A stretch of 64,000 nt of DNA from Bauldia litoralis (lineage in GTDB: Bacteria > Pseudomonadota > Alphaproteobacteria > Rhizobiales > Kaistiaceae), in assembly GCF_900104485.1 (NCBI RefSeq), contig NZ_FMXQ01000010.1, positions 143,836 through 207,835 of the forward strand, written 5' to 3'. The notes below the pieces were generated by a model. It was not told where the DNA came from. It worked only from the letters and a program-made list of their open reading frames with translations, and did no database searches. The first letter of the stretch is position 1; each line of letters opens with the position of its first letter. Positions 10,140 through 18,858 of the stretch are shown here, piece by piece. The position numbers were made by a program, and so were the translations under genes.

Positions 10140-11663
10140 CTACCCGGCTGATGTCGGCTCGTCGTCCTCGACGGCATGGATGCAGGCCATGATCGCCTTG
10201 GAGGCCGTCTCGTACTGGTGATCGTTGGCGACCTCGCCGACGATGCGGAAGCCGTGCATGACCAGGATACGATCGGCGACCGCGACCATTTCCGGCATGT
10301 CGCTGGAGATCAGGATGATCGACACGCCGTCGCGGGCGATCTCGCCGAGCAGTTCGTGGATGTCGGTCTTGGTCTTGATGTCGATGCCGACGGTCGGCTC
10401 GTCGACGATCAGGATCTCGGCATTGGCCGCCAGCCACTTGGCGATCGACACCTTCTGCTGGTTGCCGCCCGAGAGATTGCCGACGGTCTGGGCCAGGGAC
10501 GGCGTGCGGATCTCCAGCTTCTCGACGAAGGGCTCGACGGCGCGCGATTCCCTGGCGCCGGAGATCAAACCCAGGAAGCCCGCGAGCTTGCGCCAGATCG
10601 TGATGGCAATATTCTCGCGGACCGAATGCATGAGGATCAGGCCTTCGGCCTTGCGGTCCTCGCTGATATAGCCGAGCCGGTACTTCGAAAGCGCCTCGTG
10701 CATGTCGCGGATGCGGACCGGCTTGTCATGCAGCCGCAACTCGCCGGAGGTTATCTCGGCGCCCCCGAGGATCGCTCGCGCCAACTCGCTCCGGCCAGCG
10801 CCGACCAGCCCGTAGAGACCGAGGATCTCGCCGCGATGGAGCGCGAGGTCGATATTGCGGTGACCGTCCGATGTCGACAGGTCGCGCGCTTCGAGCACCA
10901 CGTCGGCCATGTCGGCATTGCGCTCGCCGAGGACGGCGATGCGTTCCTTGCGGCCGATCATCAGCGACACCAGCTTGTCGCGGGTCATCGTCGTCATCGG
11001 CTCGCCGACCGCAGCGTTCTTGCCGTCACGCAGCACGGTCACCCGGTCGGCGATGGCGAACACCTCCTCCAGCTTGTGGCTGACGAAGATGATGGCGACC
11101 CCGTTCTCCCGCAGGCGCTTCAGGAGAGTGAACAGCGCCGCCGTCTCGTGCTCGGTGATCGAGGCGGTCGGCTCGTCCATCAGCAGGATCTTGGCCTCGA
11201 GCGACAGCGCCTTGGCGATCTCGACGATCTGCATCTGGGCAACCGAGAGGGTTCGCACCTCGGCCCGCGTGTCGATGCCGCGATCGAGCATGTCGAGCCA
11301 CTTGCGCGCGTCGCGATTGATCGTGTCGTAGTCGATCATCCCGCCCCTGGTCGGCGGCCGCTCGAGCAGGATGTTCTCGCCGACCGAGAAACGCGGGATC
11401 AGGTTCCGCTCCTGGTGGACGGCGCTGATGCCGGCGCCAATGGCGTCGCGTGGCGATGCGAAATGCACCGGCTCGCCATTGAGCAGGACGCGGCCGCTGT
11501 CCGGCTGGTGAAGCCCGGTGATGATCTTGATCAGCGTCGACTTGCCGGCGCCATTCTCGCCCATCAGGGCGTGGATCTCGCCAGGCTTGAGGTCGAGCGA
11601 CACGCCATCCAGCGCCTGGACGCCGGGGAAGGCCTTGCTGACGGATTCGATCGTGAGAACCAT
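10140..11663 (-). CDS. Sugar ABC transporter double ATPase
   Basis: A 507-residue RbsA/XylG-class ATPase with two ABC modules. Module one: Walker [10 protein letters not shown] near residue 38, degenerate signature L-S-V-A-Q-M-Q and Walker B L-M-D-E-P-T. Module two: degenerate G-L-V-G-A-G-R-S loop, L-S-G-G-N-Q-Q signature and I-V-D-E-P-T. The start at 11663 (M-V-L-T-I-E-S) fits the family; an in-frame upstream extension would overlap the permease. Only two bases separate it from the preceding permease stop. It energises the two permeases encoded upstream. Confidence 0.95.
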   Translation of the reverse strand: MVLTIESVSKAFPGVQALDGVSLDLKPGEIHALMGENGAGKSTLIKIITGLHQPDSGRVLLNGEPVHFASPRDAIGAGISAVHQERNLIPRFSVGENILLERPPTRGGMIDYDTINRDARKWLDMLDRGIDTRAEVRTLSVAQMQIVEIAKALSLEAKILLMDEPTASITEHETAALFTLLKRLRENGVAIIFVSHKLEEVFAIADRVTVLRDGKNAAVGEPMTTMTRDKLVSLMIGRKERIAVLGERNADMADVVLEARDLSTSDGHRNIDLALHRGEILGLYGLVGAGRSELARAILGGAEITSGELRLHDKPVRIRDMHEALSKYRLGYISEDRKAEGLILMHSVRENIAITIWRKLAGFLGLISGARESRAVEPFVEKLEIRTPSLAQTVGNLSGGNQQKVSIAKWLAANAEILIVDEPTVGIDIKTKTDIHELLGEIARDGVSIILISSDMPEMVAVADRILVMHGFRIVGEVANDHQYETASKAIMACIHAVEDDEPTSAG

Positions 11664-11665
11664 CG

Positions 11666-12619
11666 TCAATCCGTCCCTGTCTTGACGGCGCGCCAGCGGT
11701 TCAGCCACACCGCCGCGAGGATCAACGCGCCGAGCAGGAACTGCACCCAGTAGGGATCGACATTGGCCAGCACCATGCCGTTCTCGATCAGCGCGATCAG
11801 GATCACCGCCAGCGTCGTTCCGACAACCGAGACGTAGCCGCCGGTCAAAGCGGCGCCGCCGATGATCGGCGCGGCGAAGGAGAGCAGCAGCCAGTCGGCG
11901 CCGATCGACGGCTGGGCGGAGCCAAGCTGCGCGACCGCCAGCACGGCGGCGATCGCCGCCAGCCCGCCGGACAGGACATGGGCCAGCACGATGGTCCGTT
12001 CGCGGGAGATGCCGGAAAGGTCGGCCGCATGCGGATTGCCGCCGACGGCGAGAAGCTGCCGTCCCGGCACGGTGCGAGCGAAGAACAGCATGAGCAGCGC
12101 GGTGACGATGATCGGCGCGATGAGCAGATAGGGAAAGGCGAAGAAGCGCTCGTCACCGAAAGCGACAAGCGCCGCCGGCATGTTGTAGAAGGGGATCGCC
12201 TCGGTGATGCCGAGATTGATGCCGGTGAAGGCCGAGGCCGTCGCCAGGGTGATGATGAAGCCGTTGATCCCGGTTCGCGCCGTCAGCACGCCGTTGATCA
12301 GGCCGCACAGGGCGCCGATGGCAATCGCCAGCGGGACTGCAAGAACGAGCGGCACGCCGAGCGCTTCCATCATGCCGCCGAAGGAAATCGCGACGAGCCC
12401 GCCGATCGCCCCGACCGAGATGTTCATCTGGCCGACGCCGAGCGTCACCATCTGGGCGAAGCCGACCAGCAGCCCGACGCAGAAGCTCCGCAGCATCACG
12501 TAGATGTTGTACTCGGTCATGAAGTTCGGCGTCAGGACGGCAAGCAGCACTGAGCCAAGGACGATCGCCACGGCGAGCCCGGACCATTCGACAATGAGAA
12601 GACGACGGAGGAACGGCAT
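11666..12619 (-). CDS. Sugar ABC transporter permease
   Basis: A 317-residue RbsC-type inner-membrane permease with many hydrophobic helices, the V-G-Q-M-N-I-S-V-G-A loop near residue 65 and the typical T-G-I-N-G-F-I-I-T-L-A segment near residue 120. It starts at an ATG that overlaps the stop of a 22-codon reading frame (TGATG), which itself starts in the stop of the preceding permease. It forms the channel with that permease. Confidence 0.94.
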   Translation of the reverse strand: MPFLRRLLIVEWSGLAVAIVLGSVLLAVLTPNFMTEYNIYVMLRSFCVGLLVGFAQMVTLGVGQMNISVGAIGGLVAISFGGMMEALGVPLVLAVPLAIAIGALCGLINGVLTARTGINGFIITLATASAFTGINLGITEAIPFYNMPAALVAFGDERFFAFPYLLIAPIIVTALLMLFFARTVPGRQLLAVGGNPHAADLSGISRERTIVLAHVLSGGLAAIAAVLAVAQLGSAQPSIGADWLLLSFAAPIIGGAALTGGYVSVVGTTLAVILIALIENGMVLANVDPYWVQFLLGALILAAVWLNRWRAVKTGTD

Positions 12620-12687
12620 CAGGCGCGCGCCCCTTCCGGACGACCCGGTGCCGCGAACGCCCGCAGCGCGAATCCCACCATCGTCAT
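12619..12687 (-). CDS. 22-codon coupling reading frame between permeases
   Basis: A short frame beginning M-T-M-V-G-F-A-L-R-A-F. Its ATG overlaps the upstream permease stop (ATGA at 12684-12687), and its TGA overlaps the downstream permease ATG (TGATG). It exactly fills the 64-base space that would otherwise break the chain of coupled genes. I infer that it carries ribosomes across the gap rather than making a functional peptide; no homology is claimed. Confidence 0.4.
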   Translation of the reverse strand: MTMVGFALRAFAAPGRPEGARA

Positions 12688-13697
12688 GACTTCACCCCGA
12701 CGCTGCGGCGTTCGGCATAGACGCTGCGGTAGCGGTCGACGAGGACGGCGAAGAGCAGGATCAGGCCGAGGAAAAGCTGGAGCCAGAAGTTGCCGATCTG
12801 GAGTACGAGCAGGCCGCTGCGGATCGTCGTGACGAGGGCTGCGCCGATCATCGTGCCGATGACGGCGACCGAGCCGCCCGACAGCAAGGTCCCGCCGAGG
12901 ACCGGACCGAGGAAGGAGGGCAGCAGCCATTCCTCGCCTCCCGTCGCCGGCATCGCCGCGCCGAGGCGGGTGACGACCATCAACCCGGCAGCAGCGGCCA
13001 GCATCCCGGACAGCACGTGGCTGATGACGATCACCCGGTCGACCGGCACGCCGGACATGGCAGCGGCGCGCGGATTGGCGCCGGCGGCAAGGATCTGGCG
13101 ACCCAGCGCGGTGAATCGGTAGAGGACGACGAGGGCCGCGCCAATGGCGATGGCGATGATCAACAGCGGCGAGACGATGCCGAACAGCCGGGCGCGACCG
13201 AAGGCGCCAATCTCGGGCGGCAACCCGTTATAGGGCACCGCCTTGGTCAGGATGAGCATGGCGCCAAGGAAAAGGCTGGCGCTGGCCAGCGTGATGATGA
13301 AGGCGTTGACCCCAGTCTTGACGATGGCGAAGCCGTTCAGCCAGCCGAGGGCGCCGCCAAGCAGGAGCGCGCCGGCAAAGCCGACTGAAATCGGAAGCCC
13401 GAGATCCTGGAGCAGGAAGCCGGCCGCCATCACCGCGCAGACCCCGATCGAGCCGACCGCGAGGTTCATGCCGCCGGTGGCCAGCACGACCATCTGCGAA
13501 AACCCGATGACGATATCGACCGCCAGCGACCGGCCGAGCGCATAGAGATTGAAGGACGACAGAAAGCCCGGCGCCAGCGTCGAGAAGATGAACCAGAAGA
13601 TCGCGACGATCGCCAGCAGGCCGACCTGCCCCGAAGCGCCGCCGAGGAAAGGCCTGCGGTTGCGAACGGGCGACGCCGGGCCGGTGGTTTCGCTCAT
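12684..13697 (-). CDS. Sugar ABC transporter permease
   Basis: A 337-residue RbsC-type permease. A short polar N-terminus of about 24 residues precedes the helices. The family loop T-G-G-M-N-L-A-V-G-S lies near residue 78, and the matching T-G-V-N-A-F-I-I-T-L-A segment near residue 132. It lies 164 bases downstream of the binding-protein gene, beyond a strong hairpin, which suggests that the permeases are expressed at a lower level than the binding protein. Confidence 0.94.
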   Translation of the reverse strand: MSETTGPASPVRNRRPFLGGASGQVGLLAIVAIFWFIFSTLAPGFLSSFNLYALGRSLAVDIVIGFSQMVVLATGGMNLAVGSIGVCAVMAAGFLLQDLGLPISVGFAGALLLGGALGWLNGFAIVKTGVNAFIITLASASLFLGAMLILTKAVPYNGLPPEIGAFGRARLFGIVSPLLIIAIAIGAALVVLYRFTALGRQILAAGANPRAAAMSGVPVDRVIVISHVLSGMLAAAAGLMVVTRLGAAMPATGGEEWLLPSFLGPVLGGTLLSGGSVAVIGTMIGAALVTTIRSGLLVLQIGNFWLQLFLGLILLFAVLVDRYRSVYAERRSVGVKS

Positions 13698-13818
13698 GGG
13701 TTTCGGAGTTCCGAATCGTGGTGTCGATCAGTCGAAGCCGACAGTGCCATTGCTGACGGGTCCGCGTCGCCGGAGGGTATCCGGGATTGCCCGAGAGATG
13801 CATCGGGCGGTGACGAGC

Positions 13819-13848
13819 GATCGGCCCGGGCGAAGGCCCGGACCGATC
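13819..13848 (-). other. Intercistronic stem-loop after binding-protein gene
   Basis: A 13-base-pair stem (left arm GATCGGTCCGGGC on the minus strand, one G-U pair) closed by a four-base CTTC loop. It starts 14 bases after the binding-protein stop and has no U-run. Such hairpins after binding-protein genes usually protect the upstream mRNA from 3' decay and lower downstream expression. This is structural inference; no measurement is available. Confidence 0.6.
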
Positions 13849-13861
13849 AGGGGCAGAGCCC

Positions 13862-14905
13862 TTAGCTGCAGGTCATGTAGGTGTCTTTGAACTTGCCCTG
13901 GATGTCGGCGGTGATCGCCTTCAGGTCATCCTTGTAGCTGGCAATGTTGTCGAGGTTGATCACCATCGTGCCCGAGTCGATGAAGCGCGCTGTCTGCGGC
14001 GTCTCGATCCACGGTGCGTCCTCCTTCATCGTGCAGTCGCCGCTGGCCAGGAGGTCGAGCGCATAGGCGCCGATATAGCCCTGGCCGTAGGGGTTCTGCG
14101 CCATCGTGCCGGCGACGAAGCCGTCCTCGATCGCTTTCAGCACGATCTGGTCATCGTCGATGCCGATGAACTTGATGCGCTTGTCGCCAAGCGTGCGGAG
14201 CAGCTTCGAGGCGACCACCGACGGGATGTAGCCGGTGGCGATCATGCCGCCGATCTCATCCTTCTGGGCAGCCAGCAGCGCGCTGATCTTCTGGTCGGCG
14301 GCTTCCTGGGCGTCGGTGTCGGCGACGGTCTGGAGCAGAGTCACTTCGCCGTTGGTCTCTTCAACGGCGGTCTCGACCGCCTTGACGCGCAGCGTCGTGT
14401 TGGGATCGACCAAGAGGCCGGCGAGATGGACGATATTACCCTTGCCGCCCATCGCCTTGATCAGTTCCTTGGTGCCGATATAGGCCGAATTGTAGACATC
14501 GGTGCCGAGGCAGAAGGCCATGTCGGTCGGGTCCTGCGCGCAGCCGGCAAGGGCCGCGGACGGGAGACCGGCGGACTGCAATTCGGTGACCGTCGAGTTG
14601 ATGCCGACGGAGTCGCCCGGGAAAATGCCGAAGGCCGAATAGCCCTGGGCCGCGAGGCTCTCAAGCAGTTCGGTCTGCAGGTTGAGCTTCCATTCGGCCG
14701 GGACCTTGAAGTCGACGGCGGCGATGTCGAAGTCCTTCTGCGCGTCGGCGGCGGCCTGTTCCCAGGGCGCGAAATAGGGATGCGGACCGCCCGGAATCAG
14801 GGCGATCTTGTTGTCGGACGCGAGCGCGCCGGTGGCGAGCGCGGTGGCGGCGATCGCGAAGACGCCGATGGCGGCCGGGAATCCCGACCTGTTCACTGAT
14901 GTCAT
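13862..14905 (-). CDS. Sugar-type ABC transporter periplasmic binding protein
   Basis: A 347-residue type I periplasmic binding protein. The signal peptide runs to about residue 30 (ending G-A-L-A-S), and the mature protein begins D-N-K-I-A-L-I-P-G-G-P-H-P-Y-F. The body has the hinge and ligand-loop pattern of the ribose-binding class (G-I-F-P-G-D-S-V-G-I-N, T-G-Y-I-P-S-V, G-I-D-D-D-Q). It has Cys in C-A-Q-D-P, C-L-G-T-D, G-D-C-T-M and a terminal C-S, which may form disulfides. The start at 14905 is fixed by GGGAGGA just upstream. It is the first gene of the second sugar operon and is divergent from amiC. The ligand is unknown. Confidence 0.92.
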   Translation of the reverse strand: MTSVNRSGFPAAIGVFAIAATALATGALASDNKIALIPGGPHPYFAPWEQAAADAQKDFDIAAVDFKVPAEWKLNLQTELLESLAAQGYSAFGIFPGDSVGINSTVTELQSAGLPSAALAGCAQDPTDMAFCLGTDVYNSAYIGTKELIKAMGGKGNIVHLAGLLVDPNTTLRVKAVETAVEETNGEVTLLQTVADTDAQEAADQKISALLAAQKDEIGGMIATGYIPSVVASKLLRTLGDKRIKFIGIDDDQIVLKAIEDGFVAGTMAQNPYGQGYIGAYALDLLASGDCTMKEDAPWIETPQTARFIDSGTMVINLDNIASYKDDLKAITADIQGKFKDTYMTCS

Positions 14906-15203
14906 TTTTGTATTCCTCCCAAATGGCGGCATCCCTCCCGACGCCGTCTCAGGCCAGACTACGGAAAACGTATATCGCGTGCAATATCCAATTCTGGCGA
15001 TCCGTCCTTCGCTGCCCGCGAGGGTCATCCCGGCGCCGCCTTGACTCGTCCCGAGGACGGCATAGTCTGTGATTGTACGTTGACTGAAAATACCGGCTCG
15101 ACCATGCCGGGTGGCAGTTTGGCCCCGTCTTTCCCGCATCGCAGCGATCGCGCGGAAGCGGGGTTTTTTGTTGTGATGACGGCCGGCAGGGACGATCCGC
15201 CCC
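14906..15203. promoter_or_regulatory. Divergent promoter region and amiC leader
   Basis: This 298-base gap holds the promoters of the leftward sugar operon and the rightward amiC operon. On the plus strand a TTGACT at 15041-15046, with TAGTCT 16 bases on, is a possible weak promoter for amiC; if so, the transcript has a leader of roughly 130 bases that contains the hairpin at 15133-15169. The promoter call is tentative. Confidence 0.35.
15133..15169 (+). terminator. Leader terminator upstream of amiC
   Basis: CCCGC at 15133-15137 can pair with GCGGG at 15158-15162, with an inner ATCG/CGAT hairpin, and six T residues follow at 15164-15169. It ends 34 bases before the amiC start, so transcription would stop before the operon unless an antiterminator acts. 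The operon's second gene encodes an AmiR/ANTAR antiterminator, which fits. I did not find the canonical paired hexaloop hairpins of ANTAR targets with confidence. Confidence 0.55.
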
Positions 15204-16379
15204 ATGACGCGACGCTATCCGATCGGAGTTCTCTTCTCGAGGCGTGGGCCATACGCCCTCCTCGGGCGCGATGCCTTCGACGGTGCGCTGACGGCGCTCG
15301 GCGAGATCAACGACGACCCGTCCTTCCCCTTCGAACTGACGCCGCTGACCGGCGAGCCGGATGGCGTCGCCGACCGCTACCAGGCGATCGCCGACCGGCT
15401 GATCGCGCAAGGCGCCCGACACGTCGTCGGCGGCATCACCTCGTGGAGCCGCAAGGAGATGATCCCGGCGGTCGAGAAGGGCGACGCCCTCCTCTGGTAC
15501 CCCTGCCCCTATGAGGGCTACGAGTGTTCGGACCGGGTGGTCTATCTCGGCGCCTGTCCCAACCAGCATATCGTTCCCCTCTTCGCCCATGTCATCCCGC
15601 GCTTCGGCAAGCGCGCCTTCCTTGTCGGCTCCAACTACATCTGGGGCTGGGAAACGAACCGCGTCGCGCGCCGGCTGCTCGACGACAACGGCGGCACGGT
15701 GCTTGGCGAGCGCTACCTGCCGCTCGGTCGCGAGGACGTCGACCGGCTGATTGCCGAGATCGCCGAGACGCGCCCCGACTTCATCCTCAACACCCTGATC
15801 GGCCCGTCGAGCTATGCCTTCCTGCGCGCCATGGCCGTCCTCGCCGAGCGCGACCCGGCGTTCGCGCCGGAACGCTGCCCGGTGGTGAGCTGCAATCTCG
15901 CGGAATGCGAACTCGACGAGATCGGCCCGGCCGCGGTCGGGCAGATCTGCACGGCGGTCTATTTCGACAGCATCGACACCGCCGACAACCATGCCTTCCT
16001 CGCCCGGGTACGCCGCCGGCTTGGCGCGGCCCGGCGGGTCTCTGCCTTCTTCGCCTCTGCCTATATGGCGGTCCGGGTGCTGGCCGAGGCAATCCGCGAG
16101 GCCGGCTCGGACCGGCCGGACGCCATCCTGCCCTACATTCCGGCGCGGCGCTTTGCGTCGCCGATGGGCGATCTCGCGATCAGCGGCCGGACCCGCCACA
16201 CCGCCTTCGCTCCGCTGCTGGCAACGATTCGAACCGGCAATGCCTTCGAGATCGTCGAAAAGGCGCCGCAGGCGATCGAGGCGGATCCTTATCTTTCCGA
16301 CTATTCGGGCACCGGTCCCGCCGCGATTCCCGCGACCGGGCGGACTCCCCAGCCGATGCTCCGGGTGGTGGCCACATGA
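15204..16379 (+). CDS. amiC: AmiC-type amide-sensing regulator
   Basis: A 391-residue protein of the type I periplasmic-binding fold without a signal peptide, matching AmiC, the cytoplasmic amide sensor that holds AmiR inactive. Matching segments include P-I-G-V-L-F-S near the start, D-R-Y-Q-A-I-A near residue 57, A-L-L-W-Y-P-C-P-Y-E-G near residue 96, G-S-N-Y-I-W-G-W-E near residue 143, and Y-F-D-S-I-D-T-A near residue 253. In Pseudomonas, amide binding to AmiC releases AmiR; the same switch is inferred here. It overlaps amiR by ATGA. A related reading as a urea- or amide-transport binding protein is less likely because there is no export signal. Confidence 0.88.
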   Translation: MTRRYPIGVLFSRRGPYALLGRDAFDGALTALGEINDDPSFPFELTPLTGEPDGVADRYQAIADRLIAQGARHVVGGITSWSRKEMIPAVEKGDALLWYPCPYEGYECSDRVVYLGACPNQHIVPLFAHVIPRFGKRAFLVGSNYIWGWETNRVARRLLDDNGGTVLGERYLPLGREDVDRLIAEIAETRPDFILNTLIGPSSYAFLRAMAVLAERDPAFAPERCPVVSCNLAECELDEIGPAAVGQICTAVYFDSIDTADNHAFLARVRRRLGAARRVSAFFASAYMAVRVLAEAIREAGSDRPDAILPYIPARRFASPMGDLAISGRTRHTAFAPLLATIRTGNAFEIVEKAPQAIEADPYLSDYSGTGPAAIPATGRTPQPMLRVVAT

Positions 16380-16978
16380 ACGTCTCGATCGGCATCCCGA
16401 ATTTTCGCGCCTGGACGGCGATCATTCTCCACCGTCCGCATGACGCGGCGACCGCGATCAGCCGCCAGCTCGAGCGGATCGGCGTCGCCTCGCGAACCGT
16501 GTGGCCCGAGCTCGGCGCCGTCGACGCGGAGGCCGACATCGTCTTCTTCGATGCCGACCATGGCTATGACGGCCAGTTCCCCTGGGTCGCCGGCGCGGCG
16601 CCGATGCCGCTGGTCGCGCTCCTCGGCTCGGAGGCGCCGGGTCGGGTCGAATGGGCCATCGCCCAGAGCGCCGACGCGCATCTGCTGAAGCCGATCGGTT
16701 CGGCCGGCGTCTACAGCGCCCTGGTCATCGCCCGCCATGCCTTTGCCGCGCGCAACGCCCTCAAGACCGAGATCGAGGAGCTTCGCGGCCGGCTGCGGCG
16801 ACGCCCGATGGTGGCGCGGGCGGTGATCGCCATCATGCACACCGAGCGCATCGACGAAGACGCCGCCTTCCGCCGCCTCGGCCAGATGGCGATGGCCGCG
16901 CGGCGCAGCATCGAGGACACCGCCGAAGCACTGGTCGCCCGACACGGATCTGCCGATGACGCTCGCGACAGCGCCTGA
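16376..16978 (+). CDS. amiR: AmiR-type ANTAR transcription antiterminator
   Basis: A 200-residue protein. Residues 1-120 form a receiver-like domain without an obvious phosphoacceptor signature, then a helical linker (N-A-L-K-T-E-I-E-E-L-R-G-R-L). The C-terminal 60 residues form an ANTAR domain (V-A-R-A-V-I-A-I-M, D-E-D-A-A-F-R-R-L-G-Q-M-A-M). ANTAR proteins bind leader RNA and prevent termination. Its ATG lies in the amiC stop codon, so sensor and antiterminator are made together. The likely target is the terminator in the amiC leader, which would make the operon self-inducing. Confidence 0.88.
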   Translation: MNVSIGIPNFRAWTAIILHRPHDAATAISRQLERIGVASRTVWPELGAVDAEADIVFFDADHGYDGQFPWVAGAAPMPLVALLGSEAPGRVEWAIAQSADAHLLKPIGSAGVYSALVIARHAFAARNALKTEIEELRGRLRRRPMVARAVIAIMHTERIDEDAAFRRLGQMAMAARRSIEDTAEALVARHGSADDARDSA

Positions 16979-16988
16979 GGGAGCCGCG

Positions 16989-17864
16989 ATGACACCGGGA
17001 GCCGGCGCCCGGCTCGGGACGGTGCTCGCCCGCCTCGCGCGGCGACCGCTGGCGCTGTTCGGGCTCATCGTCATCCTCATCGTGGTGCTGGCGGCGATCT
17101 TCGCGCCGCTGATCGCGCCCTTCCCGCCGAACGAACAACTGTTCGAGGGCCTGACGCTGGAAGGCGCGCCGCTGCCGCCGGACGCAACCTTCCTGCTCGG
17201 CACCGACCTGCTCGGCCGCGACCTCTTCTCGCGTCTTCTCTACGGCGCGCAGACATCGCTGATCATCGGCGTTGTCGCCAATGGCATAGCCGTTGCCACC
17301 GGCGCGATGGTCGGGGTCACCGCCGGCTTCTTCGGCGGTATCGTCGGCGCGGTGCTGATGCGCTTCACCGACCTGATGATGGCCTTCCCGGCGCTGCTCC
17401 TGGCGATCGTTTTGGCCGCGATCTTCCAGCCGAGCCTGTGGATCGTCGCGCTGGTCATCGCCATGGTCAACTGGACCCAGATCGCCCGCGTCACCTACAC
17501 CGAGACCCGGTCGCTGGCCGAACGCGATTTCGTCGAGGCGGAGTCGGCGATCGGCGCGGGCCGCGCCCGCATCCTCTTTCGCCACATCCTGCCGCATCTG
17601 GTACCGACGATCATGGTCTGGGCGACGCTGGGCATCTCGACCACGGTTCTGCTCGAAGCGACGCTCAGCTACCTCGGCATCGGCGTCCAGCCGCCGATCC
17701 CGAGCTGGGGCAACATCATCTACGAGAGCCAGACCTACTTCACCACCGCGCCGTGGCTGGTCTTCTTTCCCGGCGTCGCCATCATCCTGCTGGCGCTTGG
17801 CTTCAACCTTGTCGGCGACGCGCTGCGCGACATTCTCGATCCGACGCAGAAGGGGCGCTACTGA
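16989..17864 (+). CDS. DppC-type peptide/amide ABC transporter permease
   Basis: A 291-residue inner-membrane permease of the OppC/DppC family. After an N-terminal helix it has L-G-T-D-L-L-G-R-D-L-F-S-R-L near residue 80, which is diagnostic. The ATPase-contact loop with E-A-E-S-A-I-G-A-G near residue 180 precedes H-I-L-P-H-L-V-P-T. The ATG at 16989 follows GAGG ten bases after the amiR stop; an ATG at 16956 would overlap amiR. It partners with the next gene. Here the DppC-like gene comes before the DppB-like gene, the reverse of the common order. Confidence 0.93.
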   Translation: MTPGAGARLGTVLARLARRPLALFGLIVILIVVLAAIFAPLIAPFPPNEQLFEGLTLEGAPLPPDATFLLGTDLLGRDLFSRLLYGAQTSLIIGVVANGIAVATGAMVGVTAGFFGGIVGAVLMRFTDLMMAFPALLLAIVLAAIFQPSLWIVALVIAMVNWTQIARVTYTETRSLAERDFVEAESAIGAGRARILFRHILPHLVPTIMVWATLGISTTVLLEATLSYLGIGVQPPIPSWGNIIYESQTYFTTAPWLVFFPGVAIILLALGFNLVGDALRDILDPTQKGRY

Positions 17865-18784
17865 TGGCGGCCTACCTGCTCCGGCGATTGATCCAGGCGG
17901 CGCTGATCCTGCTCGGCGTCACCTTCATCACCTTCGTCCTGCTCTACATCCTGCCGGCCGACCCGGCGCGCCAGATTGCCGGCCGTAGCGCCACCGTCGA
18001 AACGGTCGAGAACATCCGCCAGCAACTCGGTCTCGACCAGCCGCTCTACATCCAGTACGGCCGCTACCTCGAAGGTCTGCTGCATCTCGACCTCGGTCGC
18101 TCCTATCTCCAGAAGACGGAAGTGGCGACCCTGATCGCCGCCCGCCTGCCGGCGACATTGCTCCTCATGGTGGGGGCGATTGTCTGCGAACTCGCCATCG
18201 GCCTGAGCATGGGGCTGTTCGCCGCGATGCGCCGCGGCGGGCGGATCGACCAGTCGCTGATGGTCGTTTCCTTCGTCGCGGTCTCCGCTCCGCAATTCGT
18301 CGTCGGTATCCTGCTGCTCTACGTCTTCGCCGTCTACCTCGGCTGGTTCCCGATCGGCGGCTACGGCACCTTCTCGCACCTGGTGCTGCCGTCGATCACC
18401 CTCGGCATCCTCGGCGCCGGCTGGTATTCGCGGATGATGCGGTCGAGCATGATCGACGTGTTGCGCCAGGATTACATCCGCACGGCGCGCGCCAAGGGCC
18501 TGGGGCCTACCACCGTCATGGCGGTCCATGCCATGCCCAACGCCATCCTGCCGATCGTCGCGATGATCGGCATCGACATCGGCTACTTCATGAGCGGCAT
18601 CGTCGTGGTCGAGAGCGTCTTCGGCTGGCCCGGCATCGGCCAGCTTGCCTGGCAGGCGATCCAGCGCGTCGACATCCCGATCATCATGGGCGTCACGCTG
18701 GTCTCGGCCTGCGCCATCGTCATCGGCAACCTCGTCGCGGACCTGATCGCACCGCTGATCGATCCGCGGATCAAGTTGAGGTGA
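17864..18784 (+). CDS. DppB-type peptide/amide ABC transporter permease
   Basis: A 306-residue OppB/DppB-family permease. It shows the family's N-terminal L-L-R-R-L-I-Q-A-A-L-I-L-L-G-V, the L-G-L-D-Q-P-L-Y-I-Q-Y region near residue 55, the contact loop R-T-A-R-A-K-G-L near residue 206, and V-V-E-S-V-F-G-W-P-G-I-G-Q near residue 247. Its ATG overlaps the preceding stop by one base (TGATG). It forms the membrane channel with the DppC-like protein. Confidence 0.94.
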   Translation: MAAYLLRRLIQAALILLGVTFITFVLLYILPADPARQIAGRSATVETVENIRQQLGLDQPLYIQYGRYLEGLLHLDLGRSYLQKTEVATLIAARLPATLLLMVGAIVCELAIGLSMGLFAAMRRGGRIDQSLMVVSFVAVSAPQFVVGILLLYVFAVYLGWFPIGGYGTFSHLVLPSITLGILGAGWYSRMMRSSMIDVLRQDYIRTARAKGLGPTTVMAVHAMPNAILPIVAMIGIDIGYFMSGIVVVESVFGWPGIGQLAWQAIQRVDIPIIMGVTLVSACAIVIGNLVADLIAPLIDPRIKLR

Positions 18785-18858
18785 GGAAATCCATCGTCCG
18801 GGGACGGGCCGCAAGAGCCGGTCCCGGACATCGCGCAGAAGAAAGAAGGAGCAGGAAC

